Shown: positions 46,536 to 59,581, counted from the first letter of the stretch. The stretch is 64,000 nt of DNA from Arabidopsis thaliana (GCF_000001735.4 NC_003070.9:28195971-28259970), one strand, 5' to 3'. A program made the numbers and translations. The notes: generated by a model from the sequence alone, not told the origin.

Positions 46536-48492
46536 TCAGTGATCATATGATTAATTGAGAGATTATGTAAGAGATTTTCTTTTAATCTACTTTTGTTGTT
46601 GTTGTTTATTTAATGTTTTCCTTCTTCTAGGTTTTTGTAGTTTGTACGATCTTTGGATCAATCAATGGATCTTTTGTTTGCTTAGTTAATGTTTTTAATT
46701 TTGGTTTGCCTTTTTTTTTTAGTCTTTTTATTTTATTTTGTTTGTCTTTTACCCGGATCGTACTTGTAATCAGCTTCTGTTGCTTCTAGTTTATGCTTCT
46801 GTCTTTTTTACATTTAAGCTTAACACAAACAATTCTGCTGTACTAACTTAGATAGCCAAATACAAAACACTATAATTAACATTTTAATACAAGAAAACAA
46901 AATAATAATAATGCAAACATTGTAAACGTATAATGCAGCCATTATAGTACCTTTTTATATAATCATGAATAAAATGTTAATTAACAGAATTATTTTTGGC
47001 AGATTAACTTATCCGTATCAATATTTTAATTTTTTGATATATTGTAACGGTAGATATAACAATGATTTTAGAATTTTTTTATAGATATATATGACAAATT
47101 ATATGAATACGCAAGCGTTATGATCAAAGTTGAACTTTTTAAAATGTTTGATGTGAAATATGTCCAAAATTGTAACCATATGATTTGAGTCTACTGTAGA
47201 TCTGTCACCTTCCAACTTCTGTACCAAAAAGAAAAACATGTGAAAAGAAAATTTCTAAAAAACAGAAAAAGAGAAGATTCTCATTGTTATAAAATTCATA
47301 GATGAGGCCAAAATTATAGAACTCACGACCTATGTATCTTCTTCTTTTCTTCTGTGTCGTCACGACCTATGTATCTAAGCTACCATATGTAATAATTGGT
47401 TATAAATGATATTTTTCGACTTTCTTTCGCGACCATTTTGTGTGGGAAACTGTTGATATTTATTAATTTCATAAATTCTTATTCTCATCGAAATTATGTT
47501 TCTTCCATTGAGAAAAAGAAAGTGGGCCAAAAGAGAAACTACGTATACAAAAAGCTTCCCGTATCAAAGTCAGTACTTTGTACAATACCATAAAGTATGA
47601 GATCCTTCTTCTTCCGTATGACGACTTCGTTTAGCGTTTTAGTCGGCCACCTTGTTGATTCTATGTTGGGCTGTTTCCATGGTTTATAAGGCCTGGCTAT
47701 ATAACAATCAGCCCATGAAAGCCCATAGGAAGTAGCCCAGTGTAACATGCTGATAGTGATAACACAATTTGTTATGGCTGTGTTACCGACAAAATGATTT
47801 TAGGTCTTGTTGGAGTTGGAGTTATTTAAGCTCATGTATTGTCAACTTCTTAAGATACTTTTCGTCATTGATTTTTTTTTATAATATAATTTGTAAATCA
47901 AATTTTGTCATTGATTTGAAACACTACATTTTCACCATTGTAGAAGAAAATTCGTTCTTAAATAGTTATGATTACAGAAAATTTTAGAGGAGAAAGGAAA
48001 ATAAATAGATAAATTAAGCTAAACATACTTTGCTTTATCAATGATCAAACTCGTAGAGGGGCAATGCATCTGTCTATGTTCTCTGATTACATCTTATGAT
48101 TTTAATTTAATAGATTACCTCTGAAAATTAAAAGTATTGATTAAGAAAACATAAATTGCTTAATTAAGCCAATCCCCAGCAGCTACTTGTTGCTTTCTTC
48201 TTTTGGCACGCTTTTTGTATAAATCACTCTTTCCCAATTAGGAAAAACAATATTCTTGTCGGCTTTCAAAGGTTTATTATATTCTCTACTTGATTTATTT
48301 TGATTACTTAAAATGTATAAGCTTTGTTTTGGGCTGAAATTAAAATATATATAACCAAGTTTTAATTTCTTCAATTAGAATAGAACATAGAGACAACTAT
48401 GAAAGCAAATGATCAAATACAATTACATAATCGGTAGACAGAAGAATCACATATTCCTTCTGAATCTTTACAAGGACTTCTTCACGCTGATG
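46536..48492. other. Intergenic region
   Basis: AT-rich. A 16-base direct repeat, CACGACCTATGTATCT, occurs at about 47326 and 47361. A cluster of site II words at 47667-47739 is listed separately. No protein gene is supported. Confidence 0.4.
47660..47745 (-). promoter_or_regulatory. Orphan site II cluster
   Basis: Four TGGGCT/AGCCCA words lie within about 75 bp: TGGGCT at 47667-47672, and AGCCCA at about 47710, 47719 and 47734. This is the density seen in housekeeping and snoRNA promoters, yet no gene starts within 700 bp on either strand. On the minus strand it faces a 69-codon open frame (47539-47748) that I do not regard as real. Confidence 0.4.
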
Positions 48493-49483
48493 TTAGATCT
48501 TCAAATTCTTCATTTTCCTGCACAAAGAATTTAATTAAATCAGCATAAATGAAGGCATGTTTTATCAATAATTTCAAGCATGTTGATTAGATTCCAATCA
48601 CATACATATTTAATTAACAACTTGAAGATATCGTTCATTAAGGGTTTCCTAAACTCGAGTTTAACAACTTGTAATATAAATACACTAATGTCAACCACCG
48701 ACCATGGACATAAGTAGAATTAACCAATTTATCTATTTATGTACATTTATCTTATCATGATATAATGTTTCGTGCCTCAAAACTGTTAAAGACAATGTGC
48801 ATGTGATGAAGTACATGAAAGGATTAGATTTCATGTGAATTTTTCCCTTTACTGTATTAATAGGTGTGTTTCATGCTTTTAAATATAGAATTTGATTAAA
48901 ACAAATAGAACAATTTGCATTTATATTTAAGCAAAAAAATAGTATGTAAGTAAACTATATTTGTAGAAACTTTCTAAACAAACTATTTAATATGTAAAAA
49001 GAAAAGAAGACACAAAGAAACAATAAAATATCAGAATCCCAAAAATCCAAAGTTCATACTTAATATATGCTATTTTGGGCAAACTAGTCATAAAGAGCAC
49101 GTTTAAACCAAAGAAATATAACTTACAAGAACTTTTTGAGAGAATTTCTCAAAATCACTAGAATGATTATCAAAATATATCGAGAGCATCATATATAGAT
49201 ATTTAGTTATATACCTTGTGTCAAAGTCATTGATGCTTCTTGAGTTAGATTCGAAGGTCTTGTAATTGGGCAAAGGGACACGACCAGTCTCGATGTTGAT
49301 GAGATCCTCGACGAGAATGTCATAGTGGCGCTTCACTTCTTCTACAGTTTTCCCTCCGACAGCTTTTGCCACATTGTGCCATCGGTCGGGTGTGTCCTTG
49401 TCGTAAACTGCCAAGGCCCTCTCGAACATCTTGTTTTGACTAAACGTCCATGGTGAGATTGAACTTCTTGAGTTTGACGCCAT
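48493..49483 (-). CDS. RL6: RADIALIS-like SANT/MYB protein RL6
   Basis: Two exons are read, 49215-49483 and 48493-48517, joined AG|G, giving 97 residues. The first exon carries a single SANT/MYB repeat (residues about 9-62: [17 protein letters not shown], then [22 protein letters not shown]), the hallmark of the RADIALIS-like (RSM) group. The VPLPNY block follows. The 25-base terminal exon adds only RKMKNLKI after a 697-bp intron. These small proteins have no activation domain and act by competing for partners of larger MYB-like factors. Reading through the splice site instead would give 126 residues ending in a hydrophobic tail, which is unlike the family. Known to me as At1g75250, RL6/RSM3. 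Confidence 0.9.
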
Positions 49484-51883
49484 TAATTTCTTATAACTTG
49501 AGATGGAAAGGAAAGAGATTGAAAAGAGAGAGTACTGAGTGTTGAAAGTTGCTCTATAAAATGAATAGCAAGGCAGGGTTCCTTATAAGGAGGAGAAAAA
49601 GAGAGTTCCTAGATTCTGCAAGTTGGAGAGTTTTCTATTTTAATTTCTTTTTCAATTCACTAGCTTTTCATTAATTAAGTTGAAAACTAAAGATATTTTA
49701 CTCACGATAACAGCCATATTAGTGGTCTATAATAATTAAGTTGATACTAAAGATATTTTACTCACGATAACAACCATATTAATGGTCTACAAAAGAGTCA
49801 TTCGTAACGCCATAGTAATAATTTCTGATGTATTTTTCTGAAAATTAAGTGTATCTTGTTAAAAACTCACATGGAAAGTGTGATAAAACGTAAAGTAATA
49901 ATTAAGAAATGAACCAATTTATCATTACCAGTTGATTTAAGTACAAAGTCTATTCAACTTAAAATATCGGGTTTCAAAACTTTTCAAAGATTTTTTTTGG
50001 TGTTTTCAGTTCATGTAAAACATAACGCACAACTGACGCATTAGTATTAGTTAGGAGCAGCTATTTAGTTAGTTATATATATAGTCGTATGTTCGTCTAC
50101 GCATCTATATGATTGATAAATTTTCAGAAGAAGAATCTAAACAATCAACAGAAGGATAATACACGTCTAAGCAGATTAAAAGTTGGAACCGATTGATCAT
50201 ATCGATAAACCGGTTAAAAACGCAAGGTTAAAGTTGGTAAGTTGAACAACTTGGCGTAATGTGATTATGATAGACAAAAGATTACAACAATTCTCCAATA
50301 TAGTCCCAATACTTATTTTTTTGTATATTCGTTCACAGTTTTCGAGATCTTAACGTAAGCCATTATTAAGATAATTTGTGTGGTGATTGATTAACTTAAC
50401 AAAATATTAGTAGACATAGTGCATATAACATGGCATTATTGGAACGAAAAGGTTTTGATATGAAGTCACAAGTAAATAGAAAGATATGCCAATTCTGTAT
50501 TCTGTAGTTAAATTGTACATATAAAAAAAAAATCATGTAACTAAATGATGATGTATGAACCATTATTTGGGCATCGTTTCTGGCTAATTATGTGGGAGGA
50601 AAAGTGAACTAGTTGCTAAAAACTGCGTACATTTAGGCCCTTGTAGATATCCTAATATATATTTTCACATCCAAAGCATATTAAAAGATGTTTGAATGAT
50701 AGTTTAAGTTCTATTCCCAGCATCAACTAATAATGAAACGAATGCAAAAATGCTAGAGATTGGACAAATAAAGGATTCGATACGTTATCATCCTTATCTC
50801 CTTAACCAAAGTTCGTGGATATTTGTTAAAGAAAATCATTTTCATTTACCATTTCAAAATGATATAGATAAATATTCTCCTGGACCTTGGATCTAATGAC
50901 TTTAAGTGTGATGTAATGGAAGAGACCCATCTGTAATGACAAGCATTTTTATAAGAGCCACCAAAAGTTTGATGCATAGAGAATAAGGACATAACCGAGA
51001 AAACTTGAAAAAAAAGAATAAGAACATAAGGGATATTATCGTTTCCTTTTGTGATAAAATTCCTATATCCAAATCTAATCTATTTTCTGTTGTAAATACT
51101 TCATGTCTAATGAAAACGACCAAAAAGTTGTCCATGGTCTCATTGGTAGTTCATATTTGGTTGATTAGAGTCTAAGGCCTTTTGAAAGGATTTTCTTGGT
51201 TATTTTTTAGATCCGAGTCACAGTAAAGAACAATTATGTATGTATAGTTGTATACATAAGCTTTAAAAATGTTATGAAAACGAAATACAAAAGTTCTTGG
51301 TTAATCAGAAACACTAATTATTATGATAGGTCTATATCGAACGTATAAGATGAGTGCTTAGTGGAATAAACATGAGTGAAATGGTGATGAATTGAATTTC
51401 ACATAATAGCTAAGAGATGATTTGGTTTCACTCATTCTTCTTGAATATGATTCAGTTTTTTTCCAGAATTAATGAAACTTTTCTCCATGTGTTTTTTTAT
51501 ACTGTAGCTGGTGAAATATAAGAAGAACACTTATCTACACATATATTACGTCTGATATTTTCAGCTAGGCATGGGTTTTTCTTTTGCTTGGTCTTTCTTC
51601 AAAAAAACGAAACAACTTGCATGTCTTCACTTTCAAGTTTTCTCTTTGTTGTTCTTTGCTTCTCCATAAAGCTCTCTTCTAACCTAAGGAGCAAAAACAT
51701 CAATTGAAGAGAGATTCCAAAGATAACCTCACTAGAGAAACCGATCACTTTTCTTTACCTACCTGAAAAGTTATCTTTTCTCATTCGGACACAAAAAAAT
51801 CCACTCATATACATACAACACAAAGAGATGAGTGAATCAAATATTTACTCTTTACCATTTACTGACATCTCTCTACAATCATC
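49484..51883. other. Intergenic region
   Basis: RL6 promoter and leader to about 49560, then AT-rich DNA. A tandem repeat at 49672-49795 is listed separately. The minus frame at 50902-51135 has no recognisable features. Confidence 0.4.
49672..49795. repeat. Tandem duplication of a 60-base unit
   Basis: Two near-identical units lie head to tail. Shared words are AATTAAGTTGA, ACTAAAGATATTTTACTCAC, GATAACA.CCATATTA and TGGTCTA. The few differences (about five to seven) point to a fairly recent duplication. It sits about 200-300 bp upstream of RL6. Confidence 0.8.
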
Positions 51884-53425
51884 ATGCCACCTTTCCGTTT
51901 TCGCATCCCATTCTTCTCCTCCAACTCTCCTTCTCGTATCTCTTCAGGGACTTCTTCGCCATCGCCACCACCTACTCCTCCTTCACGCCCTCCTTTTCGT
52001 CCTGCAGGCATCGCTCAGCCGTCGAAGTCAGAAACAAAGCCCAAGGCGTCTCCGTCACTTTCTAGGAGTAGAAGTAATGTTGCAGCCCTAGCTGCTTCTT
52101 CGTCCGCGTCTCAATTGCCTTCTCTCGGTGCAGCCACGCCAACTCGCCTGGCGAAACAGACTAACCAACAATCTGGTTCTCCATCAAAGAAACTGGATTC
52201 TCTGAGGATGGAGGAACAAAAGGTGGCGACAAAAGAGAAGCCACCGGGAGAAACTGAAAAAATAGCTGAAGAGAATATCAGTCCTGTAAAAGAGAAACCT
52301 CCGATTGGAGCTCGTCCAGAAGAGCATTTAGAACAGAAAGAAACAGAGGCAGTGCAAGAACAGGGGAGGAATACTGAAGCAGCGAGACTTGTGGTGCAAG
52401 AAAATAAGAAAGTCCTTCCTGAAGGCAGTGGGAAGAAGTCAGCAGCAAATCAGGGACAACAGAAGATAGAAGAAATCGAGAAAATTGCGTTACAAGAAAG
52501 GAAGAAAGTTCTTCATGACGACGGTGTACAGAAGTTAGAAGCAGATCAGGGACAACAGAAGAGCAAAGAAACTGAGAAACTTGCATTACAAGAAACGAAG
52601 AGATCACTTCAGGCGGTAGGTAGAGAAGATGCAACGCGAAGCAAAACCACACGACATATGGCAGCAGCATCAGAAACCACGAGAGGACCGAGAGATCTAC
52701 CGGAGAAAAAGACAGAAACGCAAAACAGAACAGAGATTCCTACCGATGACAATCATCAGAAAACCAAAGGCGCATTAACGAGTAATCTTGGAAATCCGAG
52801 AGTTACGAATAGAGAAGGATCATCTTCAATGAGCAGAAAGATTAAAGAAGACATCAGAGATGGAATCAGTAAGCTAACTTGGGGAAAAAGCAACGGTGAT
52901 GATAAATCAGTGAGCGTCTACACTCTCACTGGAGAAAACAAAGGAGCCACAATGGGAATAGGTTCTGAGAAAGACAAGAAAGACGGTGAGGTTCATATTC
53001 GCCGTGGCTACAGAAGTAACCCAGACGAGAGCTCTAACACCACAGCCACAGAAACCGAAAACCCTAAAGACGACGAAGCAGAGGAAGAAGCGAGTTTTAC
53101 GGCATACATAAACGGAAACACTCAAGGGATAAACAATTCAATTGTAGTCGAGAGTTCAGTAAGCGAGAATGATCCAGGAGTTCATATGAGTTTTAAGTTT
53201 GAAATATTGAAGAAGGAAGTTATATATCCGCCAGAGAATGTGGAGGAGAAGAAACCGGAGACGGTGACCGTAACGAAGAAGTTAAAGAATGAGCCGAGAG
53301 TAAGGAGGAGATGCTTGAGAGGGTTACTTGCAGAGTCGAGTGAGTCGGAGCCAGATAATCCCTTGAAGCCACGGAGACATGGTTGCCGGTTTACTTGTAA
53401 AGATAAAGATATAGAGAACACTTAA
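51884..53425 (+). CDS. Disordered charged protein with three internal repeats, function unknown
   Basis: Single exon, 513 residues, apparently plant-specific. The N-terminus (1-100) is Ser/Pro-rich and basic. Residues about 157-250 hold three degenerate copies of a roughly 32-residue unit (QGQQKIEEIEKIALQERKK-type), likely helical. Residues 330-350 carry DIRDGISKLTWG. The C-terminus has acidic and valine-rich parts and a basic end with two Cys (VRRRCLRGLLAESSE, GCRFTCKDKD). No catalytic domain or membrane span is visible. The start at 51884 is chosen over ATGs at 51828 and 51832, which lie in other frames. I recall a database model (At1g75260) joining this region with the reductase remnant just downstream and an oxidoreductase label; the sequence gives that label no support for this exon. 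Confidence 0.75.
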   Translation: MPPFRFRIPFFSSNSPSRISSGTSSPSPPPTPPSRPPFRPAGIAQPSKSETKPKASPSLSRSRSNVAALAASSSASQLPSLGAATPTRLAKQTNQQSGSPSKKLDSLRMEEQKVATKEKPPGETEKIAEENISPVKEKPPIGARPEEHLEQKETEAVQEQGRNTEAARLVVQENKKVLPEGSGKKSAANQGQQKIEEIEKIALQERKKVLHDDGVQKLEADQGQQKSKETEKLALQETKRSLQAVGREDATRSKTTRHMAAASETTRGPRDLPEKKTETQNRTEIPTDDNHQKTKGALTSNLGNPRVTNREGSSSMSRKIKEDIRDGISKLTWGKSNGDDKSVSVYTLTGENKGATMGIGSEKDKKDGEVHIRRGYRSNPDESSNTTATETENPKDDEAEEEASFTAYINGNTQGINNSIVVESSVSENDPGVHMSFKFEILKKEVIYPPENVEEKKPETVTVTKKLKNEPRVRRRCLRGLLAESSESEPDNPLKPRRHGCRFTCKDKDIENT

Positions 53426-53539
53426 AAATCATGTAAATTGTATGAAATTTATGCAAACGCTCTATTTGATCAACTTCTATTTGCTCTTTAACTAGTAAAA
53501 AAAACAGAACAAAACGGGAACAGTCTTTGAACTGTGTTC

Positions 53540-54030
53540 TACTAAAAAAAAGGATATTGATTGGCAACAAAGAAAAAAAGGATATTACTCTGTTCTAAAA
53601 CAATCAGCAACAAAGAAGAAGACATTGCTGCATACACCATGAGAGCCATTGAGAACTCTCAACAAGACTCTCTACATCAATCCTCCAGAGAACACTGTTT
53701 CGCAGAACGACATCATCGAATTGTGGGAGAGCAAGGTTGGTAAAAATCTGGAGAAGACTTACGTTTCATAGGAGAAACTTCTCAAGAAAATCCCAGGTGA
53801 GAGAGATAATTTTGACACTCTTTTTTACCAAACATAAACAATTAAGATCAGGTGTTTGCTAATACTTGAAATGTTGCAGAGTCTCCACATCCACTTGATC
53901 TTCTGTTGGCTTTAAATCATGCCATTTTTGTGAAAGGAGATCAAACCTATTTTACAGTAGAGCCTTACTTTGAAGTGGAAGCTTCTCAGCTTTATCCAGA
54001 TATCAAGTACACAAGCGTCGATGAGTAACT
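53540..54030 (+). pseudogene. Isoflavone-reductase-like gene remnant (last two exons)
   Basis: Matches exons 4 and 5 of the intact paralogues to the right. The exon 4 part starts with NKEEDIAAYTMRAIE, loses frame through a short deletion, then reads TLYINPPENTVSQNDII and IELWESKVGKNLEKTYVS in another frame with a stop where paralogues have Glu. A short intron ending TTGCAG (53873-53879) leads to exon 5 (SPHPLDLLLALNHAIF, then VEASQLYPDIKYTSVDE), which stops early where paralogues have Tyr. Exons 1-3 with the NADPH site are absent. It lies beyond DHAR2 from the active array, so the array once extended further left or a copy was inserted here. Confidence 0.85.
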
Positions 54031-54284
54031 CAGCCAGTTTGTCTGAAACTATAGCATCATCATCTTGTAGCAGGCATTTACTAATAATCAAGAGATTGAC
54101 CATTGGACTGTAATACCAAATTGAATAAGAGGTGTATATTATCAAAAAAAGATATGCTGCTTTATCGCATCATTATTGATAACCAACTCTAACAAAAACA
54201 AGAACACACACATACTCGTGCATTCTTATTATTCAGTGAAGAATAGTTCTAAAGCAACATTAACTAGAGAAGCATGGATCCACA

Positions 54285-55267
<983 letters not shown>

Positions 55268-56059
55268 CGATCTTTCTTCGATTTTTTAGAAAACTTATCC
55301 CACGGAGTCGAAGAATTATAATTCTCGTTTTAAAAGCAAAATATGAATGAAATAGGCAAAAATGTCTTTCAAATAAAATACAAGGAAAACGAAATCTTTG
55401 GTCTTTAAATATGTTCATGAAATTTGTGACGTCATTGATGAAGTGGCTGTTACGATATATTCGAACCTTCTCCAATTGGTTAGTCTCCTTCTTTTTTTTG
55501 CACCAATCAAATGGTCAAATCATTGTCCAAGTGTTACCAATACAAACCAAAATTGATGTTAGAATGTATTTGTCAATGAATTTGATCTATATTGTGTCCA
55601 GATTCCATATATAAGTACACTATAAACCAGTCTACTAATTCCTTTCTCTCTTCTGGTTTAAGGCTTCGGTTTGCTATGTACCAGTTTAGTTTGCGTATGA
55701 CCAAACCCCCTTAAGCTCACTAACGATCCTGTTGGGGGCTAAGGGTTGGGGACCTGGGGTCAATCGATTAAGTTTATTTAAATAATGGTTACGATCATAG
55801 TTATAAGGTTTTAACCTTCCGGTTAACCAGTGATTATTTTAGCTAATTAGGATTTTAATAAGAATTTTGATGGGGAGGCACGAACAAGAAATGAATATCT
55901 TAGAATTGAAGTAAGGTTCAGTAAGGGTATTATCGTAAATCAACCAAACAATGTCTGGTCCATAAATTGCGGTGCCCAAACCATTCCTTCAAGCACATTC
56001 CAAATCATTTTCTTACCACTCAAAGAGTGCGCACTCATTATCATCGTTTGAAACTAAAC
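55268..56059. other. Shared upstream region of DHAR2 and the first reductase gene
   Basis: Divergent promoters of DHAR2 (minus) and the isoflavone-reductase-like gene at 56060 (plus). No separate gene is seen. AAGGGTATTATCGTAAATCAACC just before the reductase gene (about 55925-55946) recurs upstream of the next copies, marking the duplicated promoter. Confidence 0.5.
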
Positions 56060-57385
56060 ATGGCGACGGAGAAAAGCAAGATTCTGGTGATCGGAGGAAC
56101 TGGTTACATCGGGAAATTCCTAGTAGAAGCGAGCGCCAAAGCTGGCCACTCCACATTCGCTCTCGTTAGAGAAGCAACTCTATCCGATCCTGTCAAGGGC
56201 AAAACCGTCCAGAGTTTCAAAGATCTCGGCGTCACAATACTACACGTACGCTTTAACTTTATACACTCTGTTTCATTCATTCATATAAGTTTTTCATAAC
56301 CATAACTTTTAGTTATATGACTTGGTCAGGGAGATTTGAATGATCACGAGAGCTTAGTGAAGGCTATTAAACAGGTTGATGTGGTGATATCTACCGTTGG
56401 GAGCATGCAAATCTTGGATCAAACCAAGATCATTTCCGCCATCAAAGAAGCCGGTAATGTCAAGGTCAGTATTTCATATTACCTTGATTCAAACCCCATT
56501 ACATATAAACAGAGTCCAATGTTTTGATTTTTTTTTTTTCTTTTTTTAATGAAAGAGTAGTTCTAGAGGGATCTAATTGCATATATATAGTTTCATATTG
56601 GATATGTTATTTGCAGAGATTCTTGCCGTCTGAGTTTGGGGTGGATGTGGATAGGACGAGTGCGGTTGAGCCAGCTAAATCGGCTTTTGCAGGGAAGATA
56701 CAGATCAGGAGAACCATCGAAGCGGAAGGAATACCATACACTTACGCTGTTACCGGTTGCTTTGGTGGTTACTACTTGCCAACATTGGTTCAGTTCGAGC
56801 CTGGTCTCACTTCTCCTCCTAGAGACAAAGTCACCATTCTTGGCGATGGAAATGCCAAAGGTTAGTAGTTTCAAGAATCCAAACACTTATAACGTGGCCT
56901 ATACAGTTTAATCTAACACCGTAGAATATTTCGCAGCTGTGATCAACAAAGAGGAAGATATTGCTGCTTACACGATCAAGGCGGTGGATGATCCTAGGAC
57001 TCTGAACAAAATCCTATACATTAAGCCTTCTAACAACACTTTATCGATGAACGAAATAGTCACCTTGTGGGAGAAAAAGATTGGCAAGTCTCTTGAGAAG
57101 ACTCACCTCCCAGAGGAACAACTACTTAAAAGCATCCAAGGTTTAGATAATCAATTCACAAAGAGGTTTTTAGATTCTTTATTAATTACTCATTCTGAAT
57201 TAAATGATTATCTTTTGGCAGAGTCTCCGATTCCCATCAATGTTGTTCTGTCGATAAACCACGCGGTGTTTGTGAATGGAGATACCAATATCAGTATAGA
57301 GCCTTCCTTTGGTGTGGAAGCCTCTGAGCTTTACCCTGATGTCAAGTACACAAGTGTTGACGAGTATCTCAGTTATTTCGCTTGA
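56060..57385 (+). CDS. Isoflavone-reductase-like NADPH-dependent reductase, copy 1 (PCBER/IFR group)
   Basis: Five exons are read: 56060-56245, 56330-56464, 56617-56860, 56937-57140 and 57222-57385, 310 residues. The atypical short-chain dehydrogenase family (PIP: pinoresinol, isoflavone and phenylcoumaran benzylic ether reductases) is shown by the N-terminal NADPH motif VIGGTGYIGKFLVEAS (GxxGxxG), STVGSMQILDQTKIISAIKEAGNVK, RFLPSEFGVDVDRTSA, and the substrate-loop Lys region near EPAKSAF. Arabidopsis makes no isoflavones, so a phenylcoumaran or lignan-type substrate is more likely (family knowledge). At1g75280 is reported as induced by oxidative and sulfur stress, as I recall. No signal peptide is seen; cytosolic. 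First of three tandem copies with identical intron positions. Confidence 0.95.
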
Positions 57386-57919
57386 TGAACTTCATTATAA
57401 ACGTAATTTACCACCATGACGCGCTAGTTTCATGTTCTGTATCAATAAAAGAATGGTTCTTGTAATGGTGAATGTGTGTGTGTATGTGTGACTAATCAGT
57501 AATCACAGTGCTTTACCTCTGTTTCCGAGCTTCCCAAGAAATATGAATTAGTAATATATAATTCATACCTATAGTCTATACATGATTATCAATATGTTAG
57601 GTACCTAAGGTTTTTATTCAAATCAATTTTAATAATACCTAAATCAAATATTTTTGTATCCAAATCAGAAAAAATATATATCAAACCTTGAGTTTGGTAA
57701 TAGAATTTGAATTTGGTCATGTCCATTGTCTAGATTCAGCGAAAATAAAAAGGGAACCAAAAAATAAATCTCAATTTTGTAATTAAAGAAAGGTTAGGTA
57801 AGGGTATTATCGTAGTTCTATCTTAAATCAACCGACCAATGTTTTGGTCCGTAAAGCGCTATTCCTTCGCTCCCAAAATCATTCACTTAGCATTCAATTA
57901 TCACGTTTCGAATCTAAAC
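57386..57919. other. Intergenic region between copies 1 and 2
   Basis: Contains the copy 1 3' UTR and then the duplicated promoter block AAGGGTATTATCGTAGTT (about 57797-57814). A TG-rich microsatellite lies at 57471-57490. No gene. Confidence 0.5.
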
Positions 57920-59203
57920 ATGGCGTCAGAGAAAAGCAAGATTCTGGTGATCGGAGGGACTGGTCACATCGGAAAACTCATTATAGAAGCGAGCGTGAAA
58001 GCCGGACACTCCACACTGGCTCTCGTTAGAGAAGCCTCGCTCTCCGATCCCAACAAGGGCAAAACCGTCCAGAATTTCAAAGATTTTGGCGTCACATTAC
58101 TTCACGTACGCTTGATCCTTTCGTTAATAAGTTTCATACAAATTCAATAACCATAACCTTAGTTATGTATATGATAACTTGGTCAGGGGGATTTGAACGA
58201 TCATGAGAGCTTAGTGAAGGCCATTAAACAGGCCGATGTGGTTATATCAACCGTTGGGAGCATGCAAATCTTGGATCAAACCAAGATCATTTCAGCTATT
58301 AAAGAAGCCGGTAACGTCAAGGTCAGATCTTGATACAAACCCTTAACATATAAAAAATCGAATTGCATAAGACCAAATTTGTACATAGTTTCATGTTTTG
58401 CAGAGATTCTTGCCGTCTGAGTTTGGGATGGACGTGGACAAGTCAAGTGCGGTTGAGCCTGCGAAATCGGCTTTTGGGAGGAAACTACAGACAAGGAGAG
58501 ACATAGAAGCGGAAGGAATACCATACACTTACCTTGTTACCAATTACTTTGCTGGTTACTACTTGCCCACATTGGTTCAGCTGGAGCCAGGTCTCACTTC
58601 TCCTCCTAGAGATAAAGTCAAAATTTTCGGAGATGGAAATGTCAAAGGTTAGTTTCATATCATTAACATTACTGTGCTTTTTATGCAATTGAATCTAACA
58701 CAGTCGAATATTTCATAGCTGTGATCAACAAGGAGGAAGATATTGCTGCTTACACTATCAAAGCGGTGGATGATCCAAGGACTCTGAATAAAACCCTCTA
58801 CATTAATCCTCCTAACAACACTTTATCGATGAACGAAATAGTCACCTTGTGGGAGAAAAAGATTGGCAAGTCTGTTGAGAAGATTTACATGTCAGAGGAA
58901 CAAATCTTTAAAAGCATCCAAGGTTCAGAAAATCAATTCACCAAGAGGTCTTTCGATTCTTTATAACTACCGTTTTTTCATTTTCTAGAATATGAAGATC
59001 TTTCTCTTTTTGCAGAGTCTCCGGTTCCCTTCAACGTTCTTCTGTCGATAAACCACGCGGTGTTTGTGAAAGGAGATCAGACCAATTTCACTATAGAGCC
59101 TTCATTCGGTTTTGAAGCCTCTGAGCTTTACCCTGATATCAAGTACACGAGTATTGATGAGTATCTCAGTTATTTCGCTTTAGGAACTTCATTAAACACC
59201 TAA
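57920..59203 (+). CDS. Isoflavone-reductase-like reductase, copy 2
   Basis: Five exons are read: 57920-58105, 58187-58321, 58404-58647, 58719-58922 and 59016-59203, 318 residues. The NADPH motif VIGGTGHIGKLIIEAS and other blocks are intact, as in copy 1. The difference is the C-terminus: where copy 1 ends FA and stop, copy 2 has a Leu codon and runs on for eight more residues (LGTSLNTX-type end) to a TAA at 59201-59203. Intron positions are identical to copy 1. The other changes are scattered substitutions, so purifying selection seems to have held. Known to me as At1g75290; the tandem arrangement suggests partly shared regulation. Confidence 0.94.
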
Positions 59204-59581
59204 TTTACCACCATAACGCTAGCTGCTTTCATGTTTGTATCAATAAAAAATGATTCTTGCAATGTGTGTGACTAATCACAGTGCTTTATCTCTATATGCA
59301 TCCATCTTTAAGCCATTTTTACGGTCTATAAAGCTGTGTAAAACCACAAAATATCTCACAATTTTACATATGGTCAAATGAGAAAATTTGGATTTAACGA
59401 GCATAACATGTTTATCATGGGAGTCAACATCTATGCACCACATGAGATGTTGAGTGAGGGTATTGTTGTCAATCAACCAACAAATTCTGTCCATAAATTG
59501 CCTTGCCAACGCCACTCAAATTCCACAGCATTATTGAATTTAGTAGTACACACAATCATTAGTCATTACCACGTTTGAAAC
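59204..59581. other. Intergenic region between copies 2 and 3
   Basis: The copy 2 3' UTR followed by a recognisable duplicated promoter end (GAGGGTATTGTTGTCAATCAACC at about 59456-59478). No gene. Confidence 0.5.

Noticed and set aside
49103-49214. RL6 without its last intron
   Set aside because: Read-through gives a hydrophobic, AT-driven tail, whereas the spliced form gives the family length of 97.
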